64,000 nt of DNA, from contig JBAQQB010000132.1 of the NCBI GenBank assembly GCA_049306275.1, forward strand, positions 58,971-122,970, read 5' to 3'. The position numbers and the translations under genes are program-made. The notes beneath the pieces were generated by a model, which was not told the origin of the DNA, did no database searches, and saw only the letters and a list, made by a program, of their open reading frames with translations. The stretch is from JADJTT01 sp049306275. Its GTDB lineage: Bacteria > Bacteroidota > Bacteroidia > Chitinophagales > Saprospiraceae. This document shows positions 32,062-40,705 of this stretch, piece after piece. Within the stretch, counting starts at the first letter, position 1, and the number at the start of each line of letters is the position of its first letter.

Positions 32062-34365
32062 TTATCGTTCAATCACCAATTTCTTGTTTACCGCCCCCTT
32101 GTCCGTCTGGAAACGGAGCAGGTAGACGCCGCTTTCCAGACCTTCCAGCGACCATTCCCCCTGCGCGGGCGTGAGTTGCCGTAATTCCTGCCCGAGGGCA
32201 TTGAATACCTGGACGGCATATACCTCCAGATCCTGCCATGCTGCCATGACCCTACCAGCGGTGGGGTTGGGGAAGAGTTGGATAGAAGCCCCGGCGCCCT
32301 TTTCCTCAATGGCAGTCGTATTGAGTTTGTTGACGAGTATAAGGGTATCGGCCGGGATGGGCAGGTCGTAATCCACCGGCGCGCCGGTTTCATCGACCAA
32401 CTGAATGCCTTCGGTGATGAGCTCGAAGGGGATATAGTCCTCCGTACGCCCCCCGATGATATCGCTGATGACGATGAAGTTAACGTCGGCGATCCGTCCG
32501 TAGCCGTTGGCGCCATTCCCCCCCTTTCTGGAAAAGCCCATGTCGATGCGCTTGTCGTCGTGCAGGTCGCGGCTCAGCCAAAGCGACTGGTTGGACACGC
32601 CGAAAAAGGAGTTGTCGAGATAGTCGGCCGTAGTGGACCAGGGCAGCAACAGGTCTTGCTGCGGATAAACGAGGGTAATGCCCAGCCCGTGGAAGTCAAC
32701 GGCCGGACTTTCCGGCGTCCCCACGTAAAGCCCTCCGGAAATCGGTAGGTACTCGGGCGTGGACTCGTCGACGAAGATGGTATCGACGTCGAAGAGGAAA
32801 TAGACGGGCAGCCCTCCGTCAATCGGCGCGGCGAGGGGCACGCCTCCTGTGCCATAGTTCAGGCTGATCGCCGTTACATCGTCGTAGATCACCTTGCCGT
32901 CGCCGTTGCAGTCGGCGTGTTTGTAGTCGACGCCAGGGGAGACGTCCAGGCCCCAGTTGGGCGCCGGCTGTCCTTCCCAGCTCAGGGTTGCGGAGGGACG
33001 GGGCAGGCCTAGCGCGCCGTAGCCCATCCCGAGGTTGAGCAGGTCATAGACGTTGGCCACCGCATTGCCGTTGGCGTCGCCGGGCCACACGCAGTCGGTG
33101 TAGAGACATTGCGCACCCGGATCGCCACTGTATACTTCCTGGCAATACATAGAGGTACAACCCGTAGCCGTATCCCAAATCTCCACGCAAACGGTGTGGT
33201 AGCCTTCATTCCCAAACACAAACTCGAAGGGACTGATATTTGCTCCAACCGGCGCCCCGCCGTCAATGATCCAGTGGAACTGGTCGTAGTCGCCTACGGA
33301 AGTGTTGATCAGCTTGTAGGTAAAATCATCGATCTGGTGGTAATAGCACCAGGCGATGCACTGCCCATAGCCCCCCGAGCAGGGCCCTTCTGTCCAGGAT
33401 GTGACCCCGTAATAGTATTCGGCCTCGCATTCATTGAAGTAGGTCACGCCGTCGCAGCCGCACACCGGCAAAAACACATTCGGGCAAACCGCGTCCAGGT
33501 CGATCTGGTCAGGGTCGATGCAGGTGAGGTTTTCCCAGATATTGCCGCACCACATGTCGGAGCAAACGTAACCATCGGGGTATTCCGCCTCGAAAACCAC
33601 ACAGAGTTCCTGCAGATAGCTGGAATCGGGCAGTTCCAGCTCCAGCAGGGGCCCTTCGCCCAGCATTTCTCCCATGCCGGCATGGATCCACTTAACTACC
33701 TGGGGATAGTAAGGACCAAAGTCGGTAGTGTTGTAAATCTTGGATGTCATACTGAGCCCGGCAACGCTGATCTCCACCTCGAAAGTGCAGTATTCGGGCG
33801 AGGCCCCCACCTCCACGGTATCACAATAGGTGTGGGTGCAATAATCGGCGTCTTTGATGGTCAGGCAGACCTGATAAAGGCCTTCTTCTGAAAAAGTATG
33901 CTGCGGAGAAATTTCTTCAGCGGTCTCCCCATCGCCGAAATCCCAGGAATACATCAGTCCCAATGGCGGCATGATGAAAGGCTGCAAAAGAAAGGTATAA
34001 GGGTCGTTGGCTGGATCGCTGAGCTGCGCGTCGAAAAGGGCATTGCAGGAACTGCCGTTGCCTGTGTTGGAAACGATGAATACGCAGTTCAGGGTCACCG
34101 GCAGGCCCAAACCGCAGGAAGCTTGCCCCTGCGCGGTGTCGTAGGAGAAATAGATCAGGTCGCCCGGCGTAAGCCCGTAGGGGTTGCCGTCCAGCTCCAG
34201 CACAGGCAGGCCGGGACTGGCGATGGCCAGCTCGCAGGGATCGGCCACGTCGATGACCAGCCCGCTCAGGCCGCACTGTGCCTGAATGGCCGGCGCGGCC
34301 GGGGAAAAAAGCACAAGTGCAAATGCTAGTACCCGGCGCCATTTTTCTGTGAGCTGCCTTTTCAT
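32062..34365 (-). CDS. large secreted multidomain protein with PKD, Kazal-like and dockerin-like segments, T9SS type A
   Basis: A 767-residue secreted protein with a signal peptide (about 1-30, ending APAIQAQ). Domains in order: a PKD domain (MYSWDFGDGETAEEISPQHTF, about 140-185); a Kazal-type segment (CPNVFLPVCGCDGVTYFNEC, about 295-330); a second PKD-like segment (YDQFHWIIDGG); a dockerin-like pair (GDANGNAVANVYDLLNLG ... DCNGDGKVIYDDVTAISLNYG, about 430-510); a cohesin-like or Ig-like region; and a type A sorting domain (IQLFPNPTAGRV ... GVYLLRF). Such proteins are surface-exposed in Saprospiria; the ligand is unknown. The Kazal-like segment could inhibit proteases (inference). Confidence 0.85.
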   Translation of the reverse strand: MKRQLTEKWRRVLAFALVLFSPAAPAIQAQCGLSGLVIDVADPCELAIASPGLPVLELDGNPYGLTPGDLIYFSYDTAQGQASCGLGLPVTLNCVFIVSNTGNGSSCNALFDAQLSDPANDPYTFLLQPFIMPPLGLMYSWDFGDGETAEEISPQHTFSEEGLYQVCLTIKDADYCTHTYCDTVEVGASPEYCTFEVEISVAGLSMTSKIYNTTDFGPYYPQVVKWIHAGMGEMLGEGPLLELELPDSSYLQELCVVFEAEYPDGYVCSDMWCGNIWENLTCIDPDQIDLDAVCPNVFLPVCGCDGVTYFNECEAEYYYGVTSWTEGPCSGGYGQCIAWCYYHQIDDFTYKLINTSVGDYDQFHWIIDGGAPVGANISPFEFVFGNEGYHTVCVEIWDTATGCTSMYCQEVYSGDPGAQCLYTDCVWPGDANGNAVANVYDLLNLGMGYGALGLPRPSATLSWEGQPAPNWGLDVSPGVDYKHADCNGDGKVIYDDVTAISLNYGTGGVPLAAPIDGGLPVYFLFDVDTIFVDESTPEYLPISGGLYVGTPESPAVDFHGLGITLVYPQQDLLLPWSTTADYLDNSFFGVSNQSLWLSRDLHDDKRIDMGFSRKGGNGANGYGRIADVNFIVISDIIGGRTEDYIPFELITEGIQLVDETGAPVDYDLPIPADTLILVNKLNTTAIEEKGAGASIQLFPNPTAGRVMAAWQDLEVYAVQVFNALGQELRQLTPAQGEWSLEGLESGVYLLRFQTDKGAVNKKLVIER

Positions 34366-34540
34366 ACGTTTTGGTTTAATTCGGATATAGAAAATTCACC
34401 TTGACAAAAATGGTGGAAACAAGACAAGAGAAAAAGAACAATTCAGTAATTTTGTCAGAATTACCATATTGTGATCTTTTATTTAATTTTATGAAAAACA
34501 ATATTTTATAAATACATTACCGCCAAAATAGTGCGCCCCT

Positions 34541-35968
34541 TTGATGAAACAATCCAAAACGGCCTCACTGCTTGCTTCCTTTTCTCTTTCCGACCTTCAC
34601 CGCTTCCGGAAATACCTGAGCGCTTCGTTGTTCAATGATAACTCCATTTTAATCAAACTGTTCGATCTGCTGGTGCAGGAGGTAATCCCTCCCGACGGCA
34701 GCATCAGCGGCAAGGAGGAATTGTGGAAGGCACTTTTCGAGAATACGCCCTATCACGACCAAACGCTGCGCCGCCTGCTTTCCGACCTGACAGGCCAAGC
34801 CCTGGATTTCCGTGCCTGGACATCTTTCCGCAACGATCCTTTCGCCCCGGTCGCAGCCCTGCTCCCCTCGTTGGCCGACCCTTCCCTGCACAAGCACTTC
34901 GAAGGGGTGGCACGGCAATTTGAACTCCTCCGCAACAAAGAGCCGGCTCAATCTCCCGGCGCTCACTACCAGCAGTTTCTCATCGAAAGAAGCCGCCACC
35001 TCCAACTCGAAGCTTCAGGAAAAAAACCCGATACCCTTGAATTCCTGGAATCAGCCGACTTCCAGCTCGATTGCTTTTATTTCTCCCAAAAGCTGAAGCA
35101 CTACTGCGACGCCCTGAGCTACCAAAACACCCTTGCCCTGAAAGCTTCCCTCGAAGAAATACCAGGGCTGACGGCCTACCTGCAAAGCAGTCCCTACGCA
35201 CAGGTCCCCCTCGTCAGCGCCTACCTCCTCACCCTGTCCATGCTCAGACATCCAGAACAGGAAACCTTCTTCCAGGAACTGAAATCCCTGCTCCATGCCC
35301 AGGGCGCTCATTTCGAAAAAAAAGAGCGCCACAATCTCTTCATCCACCTGATGAACTACTGCATCGACACCAAGATCAACACCGGCAGGACGGATTATTT
35401 CGCCGAGTTGTTCGACCTGTACAAGGTGGCGCTCGACAAGGAGATCATCCTGGATGAGGGGGTGATGGATCCTTTCCACTTCAAAAATATCATCACCGTA
35501 GGGCTGAGGGTGAATGCTTTCGAGTGGACCGAGCAGTTCATCCGCGACTATACGCCGGCCCTGCCGCTTTCCCAGCAGGCCAACGCCCTGACCTACAACC
35601 TGGCCAAGGTCTTTTTCCAGCAGGAACAATACCAAAAGGTGATCGGACAATTGCGCGAGGTGGAGTATCAGGACCTCGTCTACGCCCTGGGCGCCAAGCT
35701 GATGCTGCTGAAAACCTACTTCGAACTGGGCGAGTTCCTGGCCCTCGACTCTCTGTCAGACAGCTTCCGCATTTTTCTGCAAAGGCACAAACGCATCTCC
35801 CGCGAGGTCAAACAGCAATACCTCAACGTCATCCGCTTCGTGAAAAAACTCTCCAACGTCGCGCCGGGCGATAAAAAGGCCATCGAAAAAATCCGCCTCC
35901 AGGTAGACCAATGCAAAGCCCTGGCGGATAAGGGGTGGATTTTGGAAAAAATAATAGAATTGACCTGA
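34541..35968 (+). CDS. helical protein of unknown function, Saprospiria-like
   Basis: A 475-residue soluble protein with no signal peptide or membrane segment. It is almost entirely helical by eye, with TPR-like amphipathic pairs in the C-terminal half (LPLSQQANALTYNLAKVFFQQEQYQKVIGQL; ALGAKLMLLKTYFELGEFLALDSL). I do not recognise a family with confidence. It stands alone, with an AT-rich 150-base upstream region and a dispersed palindrome just after its stop. Codon use matches the neighbours. A role as a protein-interaction scaffold is only a guess. Confidence 0.6.
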   Translation: MMKQSKTASLLASFSLSDLHRFRKYLSASLFNDNSILIKLFDLLVQEVIPPDGSISGKEELWKALFENTPYHDQTLRRLLSDLTGQALDFRAWTSFRNDPFAPVAALLPSLADPSLHKHFEGVARQFELLRNKEPAQSPGAHYQQFLIERSRHLQLEASGKKPDTLEFLESADFQLDCFYFSQKLKHYCDALSYQNTLALKASLEEIPGLTAYLQSSPYAQVPLVSAYLLTLSMLRHPEQETFFQELKSLLHAQGAHFEKKERHNLFIHLMNYCIDTKINTGRTDYFAELFDLYKVALDKEIILDEGVMDPFHFKNIITVGLRVNAFEWTEQFIRDYTPALPLSQQANALTYNLAKVFFQQEQYQKVIGQLREVEYQDLVYALGAKLMLLKTYFELGEFLALDSLSDSFRIFLQRHKRISREVKQQYLNVIRFVKKLSNVAPGDKKAIEKIRLQVDQCKALADKGWILEKIIELT

Positions 35969-35973
35969 AAAGG

Positions 35974-36031
35974 AAAAACGTTTATCGTCGATCGTTTATC
36001 GTTTACGTAAACGATCGACGATAAACGTTTT
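35974..36031. repeat. palindrome, copy 2 of a dispersed pair, between converging genes
   Basis: A perfect 24-bp stem (35974-35997 against 36008-36031) with a 10-base loop. Its core 20-mer arm CGTTTATCGTCGATCGTTTA is identical to that after lon (12447-12466). It sits between the stop codons of the 34541 gene and lpdA. Confidence 0.85.
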
Positions 36032-36035
36032 AACG

Positions 36036-37439
36036 CTACATATGCAAGGCCCTGTTCCCCGTCGCCGCCAGCGCCGCTTCCCTGACCGCCTCGGTGTAGG
36101 TCGGGTGCGCGTGGCTCATGCGGGCGACGTCTTCGGCTGAGCCCCGGTATTCCATTACGGCGACGCCTTCGGCGATGATGTCGGCGGCGCGGGGGCCGAC
36201 GATGTGCATGCCGAGCAATTCGTCCGTATCCTTATGGGCCAGTATCTTGACCATGCCGTCGGTGTCGGTGCTCGCGCGGGCGCGGCCGAGGGCCTTGAAG
36301 GGGAATTTACCCACTTTGTAAGGCACACCCGCCTCCTTGAGCTGCTCTTCCGTCTGCCCTACTCCTGCCACCTCCGGCCAGGTATAGACCACGCCGGGGA
36401 TGAGGTTGTAGTTGATATGGGGTTTCTGCCCGGCCATGTATTCGGCCACCAGCACGCCTTCCTCTTCCGCCTTGTGCGCCAGCATGGCGCCGCGGATGAC
36501 GTCGCCGATGGCGAAAATACCCGGCACGTTTGTCTGCAGGTGCTCGTCTACCTCGATGCGGCCTTTGTCGTCAAGCTTCACGCCTGCTTTTTCCAGCCCC
36601 AGGTTGTCGGTATAGGGCCTGCGGCCGATGGCCACCAGGCAGTAGTCGGCCTCCAGGGTGAAGGTCTTGTCGCCTGCCCGGGACTCCACCTCCACCTTCA
36701 CGCCTTTCCGGGTGGCTTTGACGGTGTTGACCTTGTGGGAAAGGTGAAACTGCATGTTCAGCTTTTTCAGGGCGCGCTGCAGTTCCTTGCTGCAATCGCC
36801 GTCCATTCCGGGGATGATGCGGTCGAGGAATTCCACCACTTCGATCTCCGTGCCCAGGCGGGCGTAGACGGAGCCCAGTTCCAGCCCTATCACGCCCGCG
36901 CCGATGATGACCATGCGCTTGGGCACTTCCTGGATTTCCAGCGCCTCGGTGGAGGTGATGACTCGCTGTTTATCGTAGTTAAAAGCCGGTGGCACGATGG
37001 GTTTGGAGCCGGTGGCGATGATCACCTTGTCTGTTTCTACTTTCTCCGCGCTCCCGTCGGCCTTTGCCACACTGATGGTATGTGCATCCAGAAATGAGCC
37101 GTGGCCGTGGAAGACGTCTATCTTGTTTTTCTTCATCAGAAAATCCAGCCCCTTGACCGTTTGGTCGACGACCTCGCGTTTCCGCTTGATCATCTGGGGC
37201 ATGTTCACTTTGAGATCCTGCAGCTCGATGCCGTGCAGGGCGAATTTCTCCTTGGCGTTGTGGTAGTGCTCCGAAGAATCGAGCAGTGCCTTGGAGGGGA
37301 TGCACCCCACGTTGAGGCAGGTGCCGCCCAGGGAGTTATATCGTTCGATGATGGCTGTCTTCATGCCCAACTGGGCGCACCGGATCGCGGCCACATAACC
37401 GCCGGGGCCGGATCCGATGACCGTAACGTCGTATTTCAT
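36036..37439 (-). CDS. lpdA: dihydrolipoyl dehydrogenase
   Basis: A 467-residue FAD-dependent E3 subunit of 2-oxoacid dehydrogenase complexes and the glycine cleavage system. It has the N-terminal FAD motif VIGSGPGGYVAAIRCAQLG, redox disulfide GGTCLNVGCIPSKALL, NAD motif VIGAGVIGLELGSVYARLG and C-terminal catalytic His-Glu in HAHPTYTEAVREA. Length is standard. It is the last gene of holB-ricT-lpdA (2 bases after ricT), an odd partner for replication/processing genes, so co-transcription may be incidental. Confidence 0.97.
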   Translation of the reverse strand: MKYDVTVIGSGPGGYVAAIRCAQLGMKTAIIERYNSLGGTCLNVGCIPSKALLDSSEHYHNAKEKFALHGIELQDLKVNMPQMIKRKREVVDQTVKGLDFLMKKNKIDVFHGHGSFLDAHTISVAKADGSAEKVETDKVIIATGSKPIVPPAFNYDKQRVITSTEALEIQEVPKRMVIIGAGVIGLELGSVYARLGTEIEVVEFLDRIIPGMDGDCSKELQRALKKLNMQFHLSHKVNTVKATRKGVKVEVESRAGDKTFTLEADYCLVAIGRRPYTDNLGLEKAGVKLDDKGRIEVDEHLQTNVPGIFAIGDVIRGAMLAHKAEEEGVLVAEYMAGQKPHINYNLIPGVVYTWPEVAGVGQTEEQLKEAGVPYKVGKFPFKALGRARASTDTDGMVKILAHKDTDELLGMHIVGPRAADIIAEGVAVMEYRGSAEDVARMSHAHPTYTEAVREAALAATGNRALHM

Positions 37440-37441
37440 GT

Positions 37442-38776
37442 TTACTCTTTTTTCTGATTATCGCTTCCTTTCTTGTTCGGTCCGCCGCCTTTGCGACGGT
37501 TTTTACCGCGGCCTTTGCCACCGCCTCCGCCCTGCTGAGGGGGGCCCTGCGATTGCGGGGGCCGCTGTTGTCCCTGAGGCGGCCGCTGAGGCTTTTGCTG
37601 TTGTTGGCCTGTCTGTTGCTGCGGCTGATCTCCGCCTTTCCTGCGCTTTTTCTTCTTTTTCTTGCGCTGTTCGGCGGGCAGTTCGAGCACGTCGTTGACG
37701 CTTTCGAAGTCGACGTCCTCGTCCTCTTCTTCTTCCGGCCGTGCAGGCAGGAGCACCTGGAGGTCGACCAGGTTGGGCGGGTATTCGCCGCGCTTGTTCA
37801 TGGCTTTGATCTCCCTGACCTTTTGCGGCGCCAGGGCGAAGAGTTTGCCCTTGGCACCGTCCTGGTCGAGTGCGTAATACATCAGCTGGCGGAAAATATC
37901 CGTTTTGACGAGAATGGCGTCTCCTTCCTTGGTTTTCAGCTTGTCGGCATTGGTGGGGAAGAGGTCGGCCGCCTCCATGTAGAGGTCGAGTTCGTAGTTG
38001 AGACAGCATTTTAGTCGCCCGCACTGGCCGGAGAGTTTGGCCTGGTTAATGGCCAGGTTCTGGTAGCGCGCGGCTGCTGTGGAGACGGATTTGAAGTCAG
38101 TCAGCCAGGTGGAGCAGCACAGTTCGCGGCCGCAGGAGCCCAGGCCGCCGATGCGGGCCGACTCCTGGCGGGCGCCGATCTGGCGCATTTCGATTTTGAC
38201 CCTGAACTCCCGGGCGAAATGCCGGATCAGTTCGCGGAAATCGACGCGGCCGTCGGCGGTGTAGTAGAAGGTAGCCTTGCGTTTGTCGCCCTGGAACTCC
38301 ACATCGCCGATCTTCATGTCGAGGCCCAGTGTGCGGGAGATGACCCTGGCCTTGACCATGGTGGGTTGCTCCAGTTCGCGGGCTTCGGCCAGCTTTTCGA
38401 GGTCGCGCGCGTTGGCTACGCGCAGCACCGTGTGGAGCACGGAGTCTTCGTTGACCTTTTTGCGCTTGAGTTGGAGGCGCACCAGTTCTCCCGACAGGGA
38501 AACGCGGCCCACGTCGTAGCCGCTACTGGTTTCCACCACGACAAAGTCGCCCGTTAGCGCTTTTGCCGCGGGAGGGTTGCGGTAAAAAGCCTTTCTGGCG
38601 CCGTTTTTAAAGCTGACTTCGACGATATCGTAGGGCTCGGCGTCCCAAAGGTCCAAAGCCGACACCCAGTCATAGGTGTTGAGGCGGTTGCAGCCACAGG
38701 TTCCGCAGGTTCCGCTGCTGCGGCAGCCGGCGGTCGGGCCGTTTTCTTTATGAATCGTACATCCTGCACATCCCAT
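37442..38776 (-). CDS. ricT: PSP1-domain protein, RicT/YaaT homologue, with disordered basic tail
   Basis: A 444-residue cytoplasmic protein. The N-terminus carries a Cys cluster (C3, C6, C18, C23, C26, C28). The PSP1 domain (about 95-310) has the signature Cys pairs GSCGRELCCSTWL and GQCGRLKCCLNYE. In Bacillus, RicT binds an Fe-S cluster with RicA/RicF and affects RNase Y-dependent RNA processing. The order holB-ricT parallels the Bacillus holB-yaaT order. Residues about 365-444 are a low-complexity tail rich in Q, P, G, K and R, likely disordered and possibly RNA-binding (inference). It starts 4 bases after holB. Confidence 0.85.
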   Translation of the reverse strand: MGCAGCTIHKENGPTAGCRSSGTCGTCGCNRLNTYDWVSALDLWDAEPYDIVEVSFKNGARKAFYRNPPAAKALTGDFVVVETSSGYDVGRVSLSGELVRLQLKRKKVNEDSVLHTVLRVANARDLEKLAEARELEQPTMVKARVISRTLGLDMKIGDVEFQGDKRKATFYYTADGRVDFRELIRHFAREFRVKIEMRQIGARQESARIGGLGSCGRELCCSTWLTDFKSVSTAAARYQNLAINQAKLSGQCGRLKCCLNYELDLYMEAADLFPTNADKLKTKEGDAILVKTDIFRQLMYYALDQDGAKGKLFALAPQKVREIKAMNKRGEYPPNLVDLQVLLPARPEEEEDEDVDFESVNDVLELPAEQRKKKKKKRRKGGDQPQQQTGQQQQKPQRPPQGQQRPPQSQGPPQQGGGGGKGRGKNRRKGGGPNKKGSDNQKKE

Positions 38777-38780
38777 ATAC

Positions 38781-39884
38781 TTAAGCTTGTTTCATGTAGC
38801 GATGCATCCGGATACTTGAATCGAGGAGCATCACCTTTTGATTTGCGTTTCGTTCTATAAAAAAAATACAATCGTTGAGGAGTTTAACGATTGGTTCGAT
38901 TTGTTCGTATGACAAGACGGCGCTCATTTTTTTTGCCGTGTCCAGTTCGTCGGGACGAAGGCGGACGGCCTGGGCGCCTGCCAGTTTGAGGGCCAGGAAT
39001 TCGCGGAAAAAATGAAGCCCATAGCGAAAGAAGTGCTTTTGACTCTCCCTGCCCAGCCTGGCGAATTCCTCTACCCAGGGCACCAGTGCAGCGCCATTTC
39101 CCCGGTAGCATTGCCGCAGCCAGTCGAGGAACCGCGCCGCATGGTCGTTTTCCATTTCGACGGAGAGGGCGAGGGCTTCGGCGAAATTGCCGTTGGCCAG
39201 TTGGGAAATGGCCTGGGCTTTGGCCGGTTCGACGCCCTTGCTTTCCAGGCCCGCCTGCACCGCTTCATCGGTGAGGGGCGGGAAGAATACCAACTGGCAG
39301 CGGGATAGAATGGTGTTGAGGATCAAGTCCTGGTTTTCGGCCACCAGGATGAAAATAGTCTGGTCGGGCGGCTCCTCGATCATTTTGAGCAGGCGGTTGC
39401 CTTCCTTGCCCAGGTATTCGGGCAGCCACATGAGCAGGATCTTGTATTCCGCTTCAAAGGTTTTGAGACTGAGTTTCCGCACGATCTGGACGCATTCGTC
39501 CTTGGTGATATTGCCCTGCTGGTTTTCGGAGCCGATGCGCTGCAGCCATTGGTTGACGCTCAGGTAGGGGTTTTGCCCCAGGGCTTCCCGCCAGGGGGTG
39601 AGGAAGAGTTCGCTGGTGGCGTTGGTTCCAACGGTGGGAAAGGAGAAGTGCCAGTCGGGGTGCACAAAGCGCTCGGCTTTCAGGCAATTGGCGCATTGCC
39701 CGCAGGGCTCTTCGCTGCCGCGGTCGCTGCAGAGGATATACTGCGACATGGCCAGGGCGGCGGGAAGCGCGCCGCTGCCCTCCGGCCCGAGGAACAACAG
39801 GGCATGGGGCAGGCGGCCCGACTGCACCATTTGGCGCAATTGGTTCTTGATGGTATCCTGGCCGATGACGGACGAAAATTGCAT
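38781..39884 (-). CDS. holB: DNA polymerase III subunit delta'
   Basis: A 367-residue clamp-loader subunit. FSSVIGQDTIKNQLRQMVQSGRLPHALLFLGPEGSG is the typical start. The Walker A region reads GPEGSGALPAA without the Lys-Thr, as expected for the non-hydrolysing delta'. The zinc module CGQCANCLKAERFVHPD follows, then ILLMWLPEYLGKEGNRLLKMIEEPPDQTIFIL and LSRCQ. It is the first gene of the holB-ricT-lpdA run. The ATG at 39884 gives the canonical N-terminus. Confidence 0.9.
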   Translation of the reverse strand: MQFSSVIGQDTIKNQLRQMVQSGRLPHALLFLGPEGSGALPAALAMSQYILCSDRGSEEPCGQCANCLKAERFVHPDWHFSFPTVGTNATSELFLTPWREALGQNPYLSVNQWLQRIGSENQQGNITKDECVQIVRKLSLKTFEAEYKILLMWLPEYLGKEGNRLLKMIEEPPDQTIFILVAENQDLILNTILSRCQLVFFPPLTDEAVQAGLESKGVEPAKAQAISQLANGNFAEALALSVEMENDHAARFLDWLRQCYRGNGAALVPWVEEFARLGRESQKHFFRYGLHFFREFLALKLAGAQAVRLRPDELDTAKKMSAVLSYEQIEPIVKLLNDCIFFIERNANQKVMLLDSSIRMHRYMKQA

Positions 39885-40225
39885 ATCCGGTTGCTAAAAG
39901 CAACTTCCATTTCCGGTTTGGAGAGAAAAGGAAGGCAAGGACGATCGAAATCGGGGGAATGATGCGATCACAGGATAATCGCTGAAGGGCTTACCGCCTT
40001 GAAACGCTTTATGTTCTTTATGTGCCGCACTGTGTATTATTTTCCCCCCTGAAATCGGCGCCCCATCCTTTAACACACTGATCCTCAAACACGTCGATGG
40101 AACTCGCTTACCTATTTCAGGTATTGTCAGGGTTAAAAATAGCAATTTTTTTTGTATCCTTTCATGGTTACAAAAGAAGCCTGCATTCAACCATATGACA
40201 AAATGGATTGTTGGACTTGTGCAAA
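39885..40225. other. 341-base gap without a recognised gene
   Basis: It lies between the divergent holB and the pterin synthase gene. A 98-codon frame on the minus strand (39894-40190) has no family resemblance and no promoter, so I do not call it. The stretch AAACGCTTTATGTTCTTTAT (about 40000) is a low-complexity phrase often seen in Bacteroidota gaps. I see no tRNA, riboswitch or clear -7 box. Confidence 0.5.
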
Positions 40226-40642
40226 ATGAATCGTATGCGCGTAGCCGTTTTCCGAAAAGCCCATTTCAACGCAGCTCACCGGTTGTACAATCCGGCCTGG
40301 AGCGATGAGAAGAACCAGGAGGTCTTTGGTCTGTGCAACAATCCAAACTTCCACGGGCACAACTATGAGATTGAGGTGAAGGTTACCGGCGAGGTCGACC
40401 CGGAAACCGGCTACCTGATCGACATCAAGATACTGAAGGATCTCATCTACGAGTAGGTGGAGAAGCGGTTCGACCACAAGAACCTCAATCTCGACACCGA
40501 GGAATTCCGAAAACTCAACCCTACGGCTGAGCACATTTGTTATGTAATCTGGAATATTCTTCGCTCGCACCTCGACGAACGGTACGGACTGTCTGTGCGC
40601 CTGTACGAAACGCCCCGCAATTACGTGGAGTATCCGGCATAA
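40226..40642 (+). pseudogene. 6-pyruvoyl-tetrahydropterin synthase / QueD family, interrupted by in-frame TAG
   Basis: The frame encodes a full-length family member of about 138 residues, but codon 77 (40454-40456) is TAG. Before it: FRKAHFNAAHRLYNPAW (zinc His), CNNPNFHGHNYE (catalytic Cys with C-x5-H-G-H) and DPETGYLIDIKILKDLIYE. After it, in the same frame: VEKRFDHKNLNLDTEEFRKLNPTAEHI and SVRLYETPRNYVEYPA, the family's conserved end. Nothing else is damaged, so this is a recent nonsense change (GAG or CAG to TAG), a sequencing error, or read-through. C-x5-HGH is closer to true pterin synthases than to classical QueD. The truncated product would lack the active-site Glu/His of the C-terminal half. 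Confidence 0.85.
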
Positions 40643-40680
40643 AAAACGCGAAGCCCCTCCGCACATGGCGGAGGGGCTTC
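40641..40680 (-). terminator. intrinsic terminator of the 40706 T9SS gene
   Basis: GAAGCCCCTCCGC (40650-40662) pairs perfectly with 40668-40680. On the minus strand it is followed by a T-tract (from 40641-40646). It also lies just after the pterin synthase stop and may serve both. Confidence 0.8.
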
Positions 40681-40705
40681 ATGTTTCCACCGGTTCAGGC
40701 GGGGT

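Noticed and set aside
39894..40190. 98-codon minus-strand frame in the gap before the pterin synthase gene
   Set aside because: No homology, no promoter box, no coding-like composition.
40457..40642. Separate small gene starting at GTG 40457
   Set aside because: It is in frame with, and the conserved C-terminal half of, the interrupted pterin synthase; an independent gene is unlikely.
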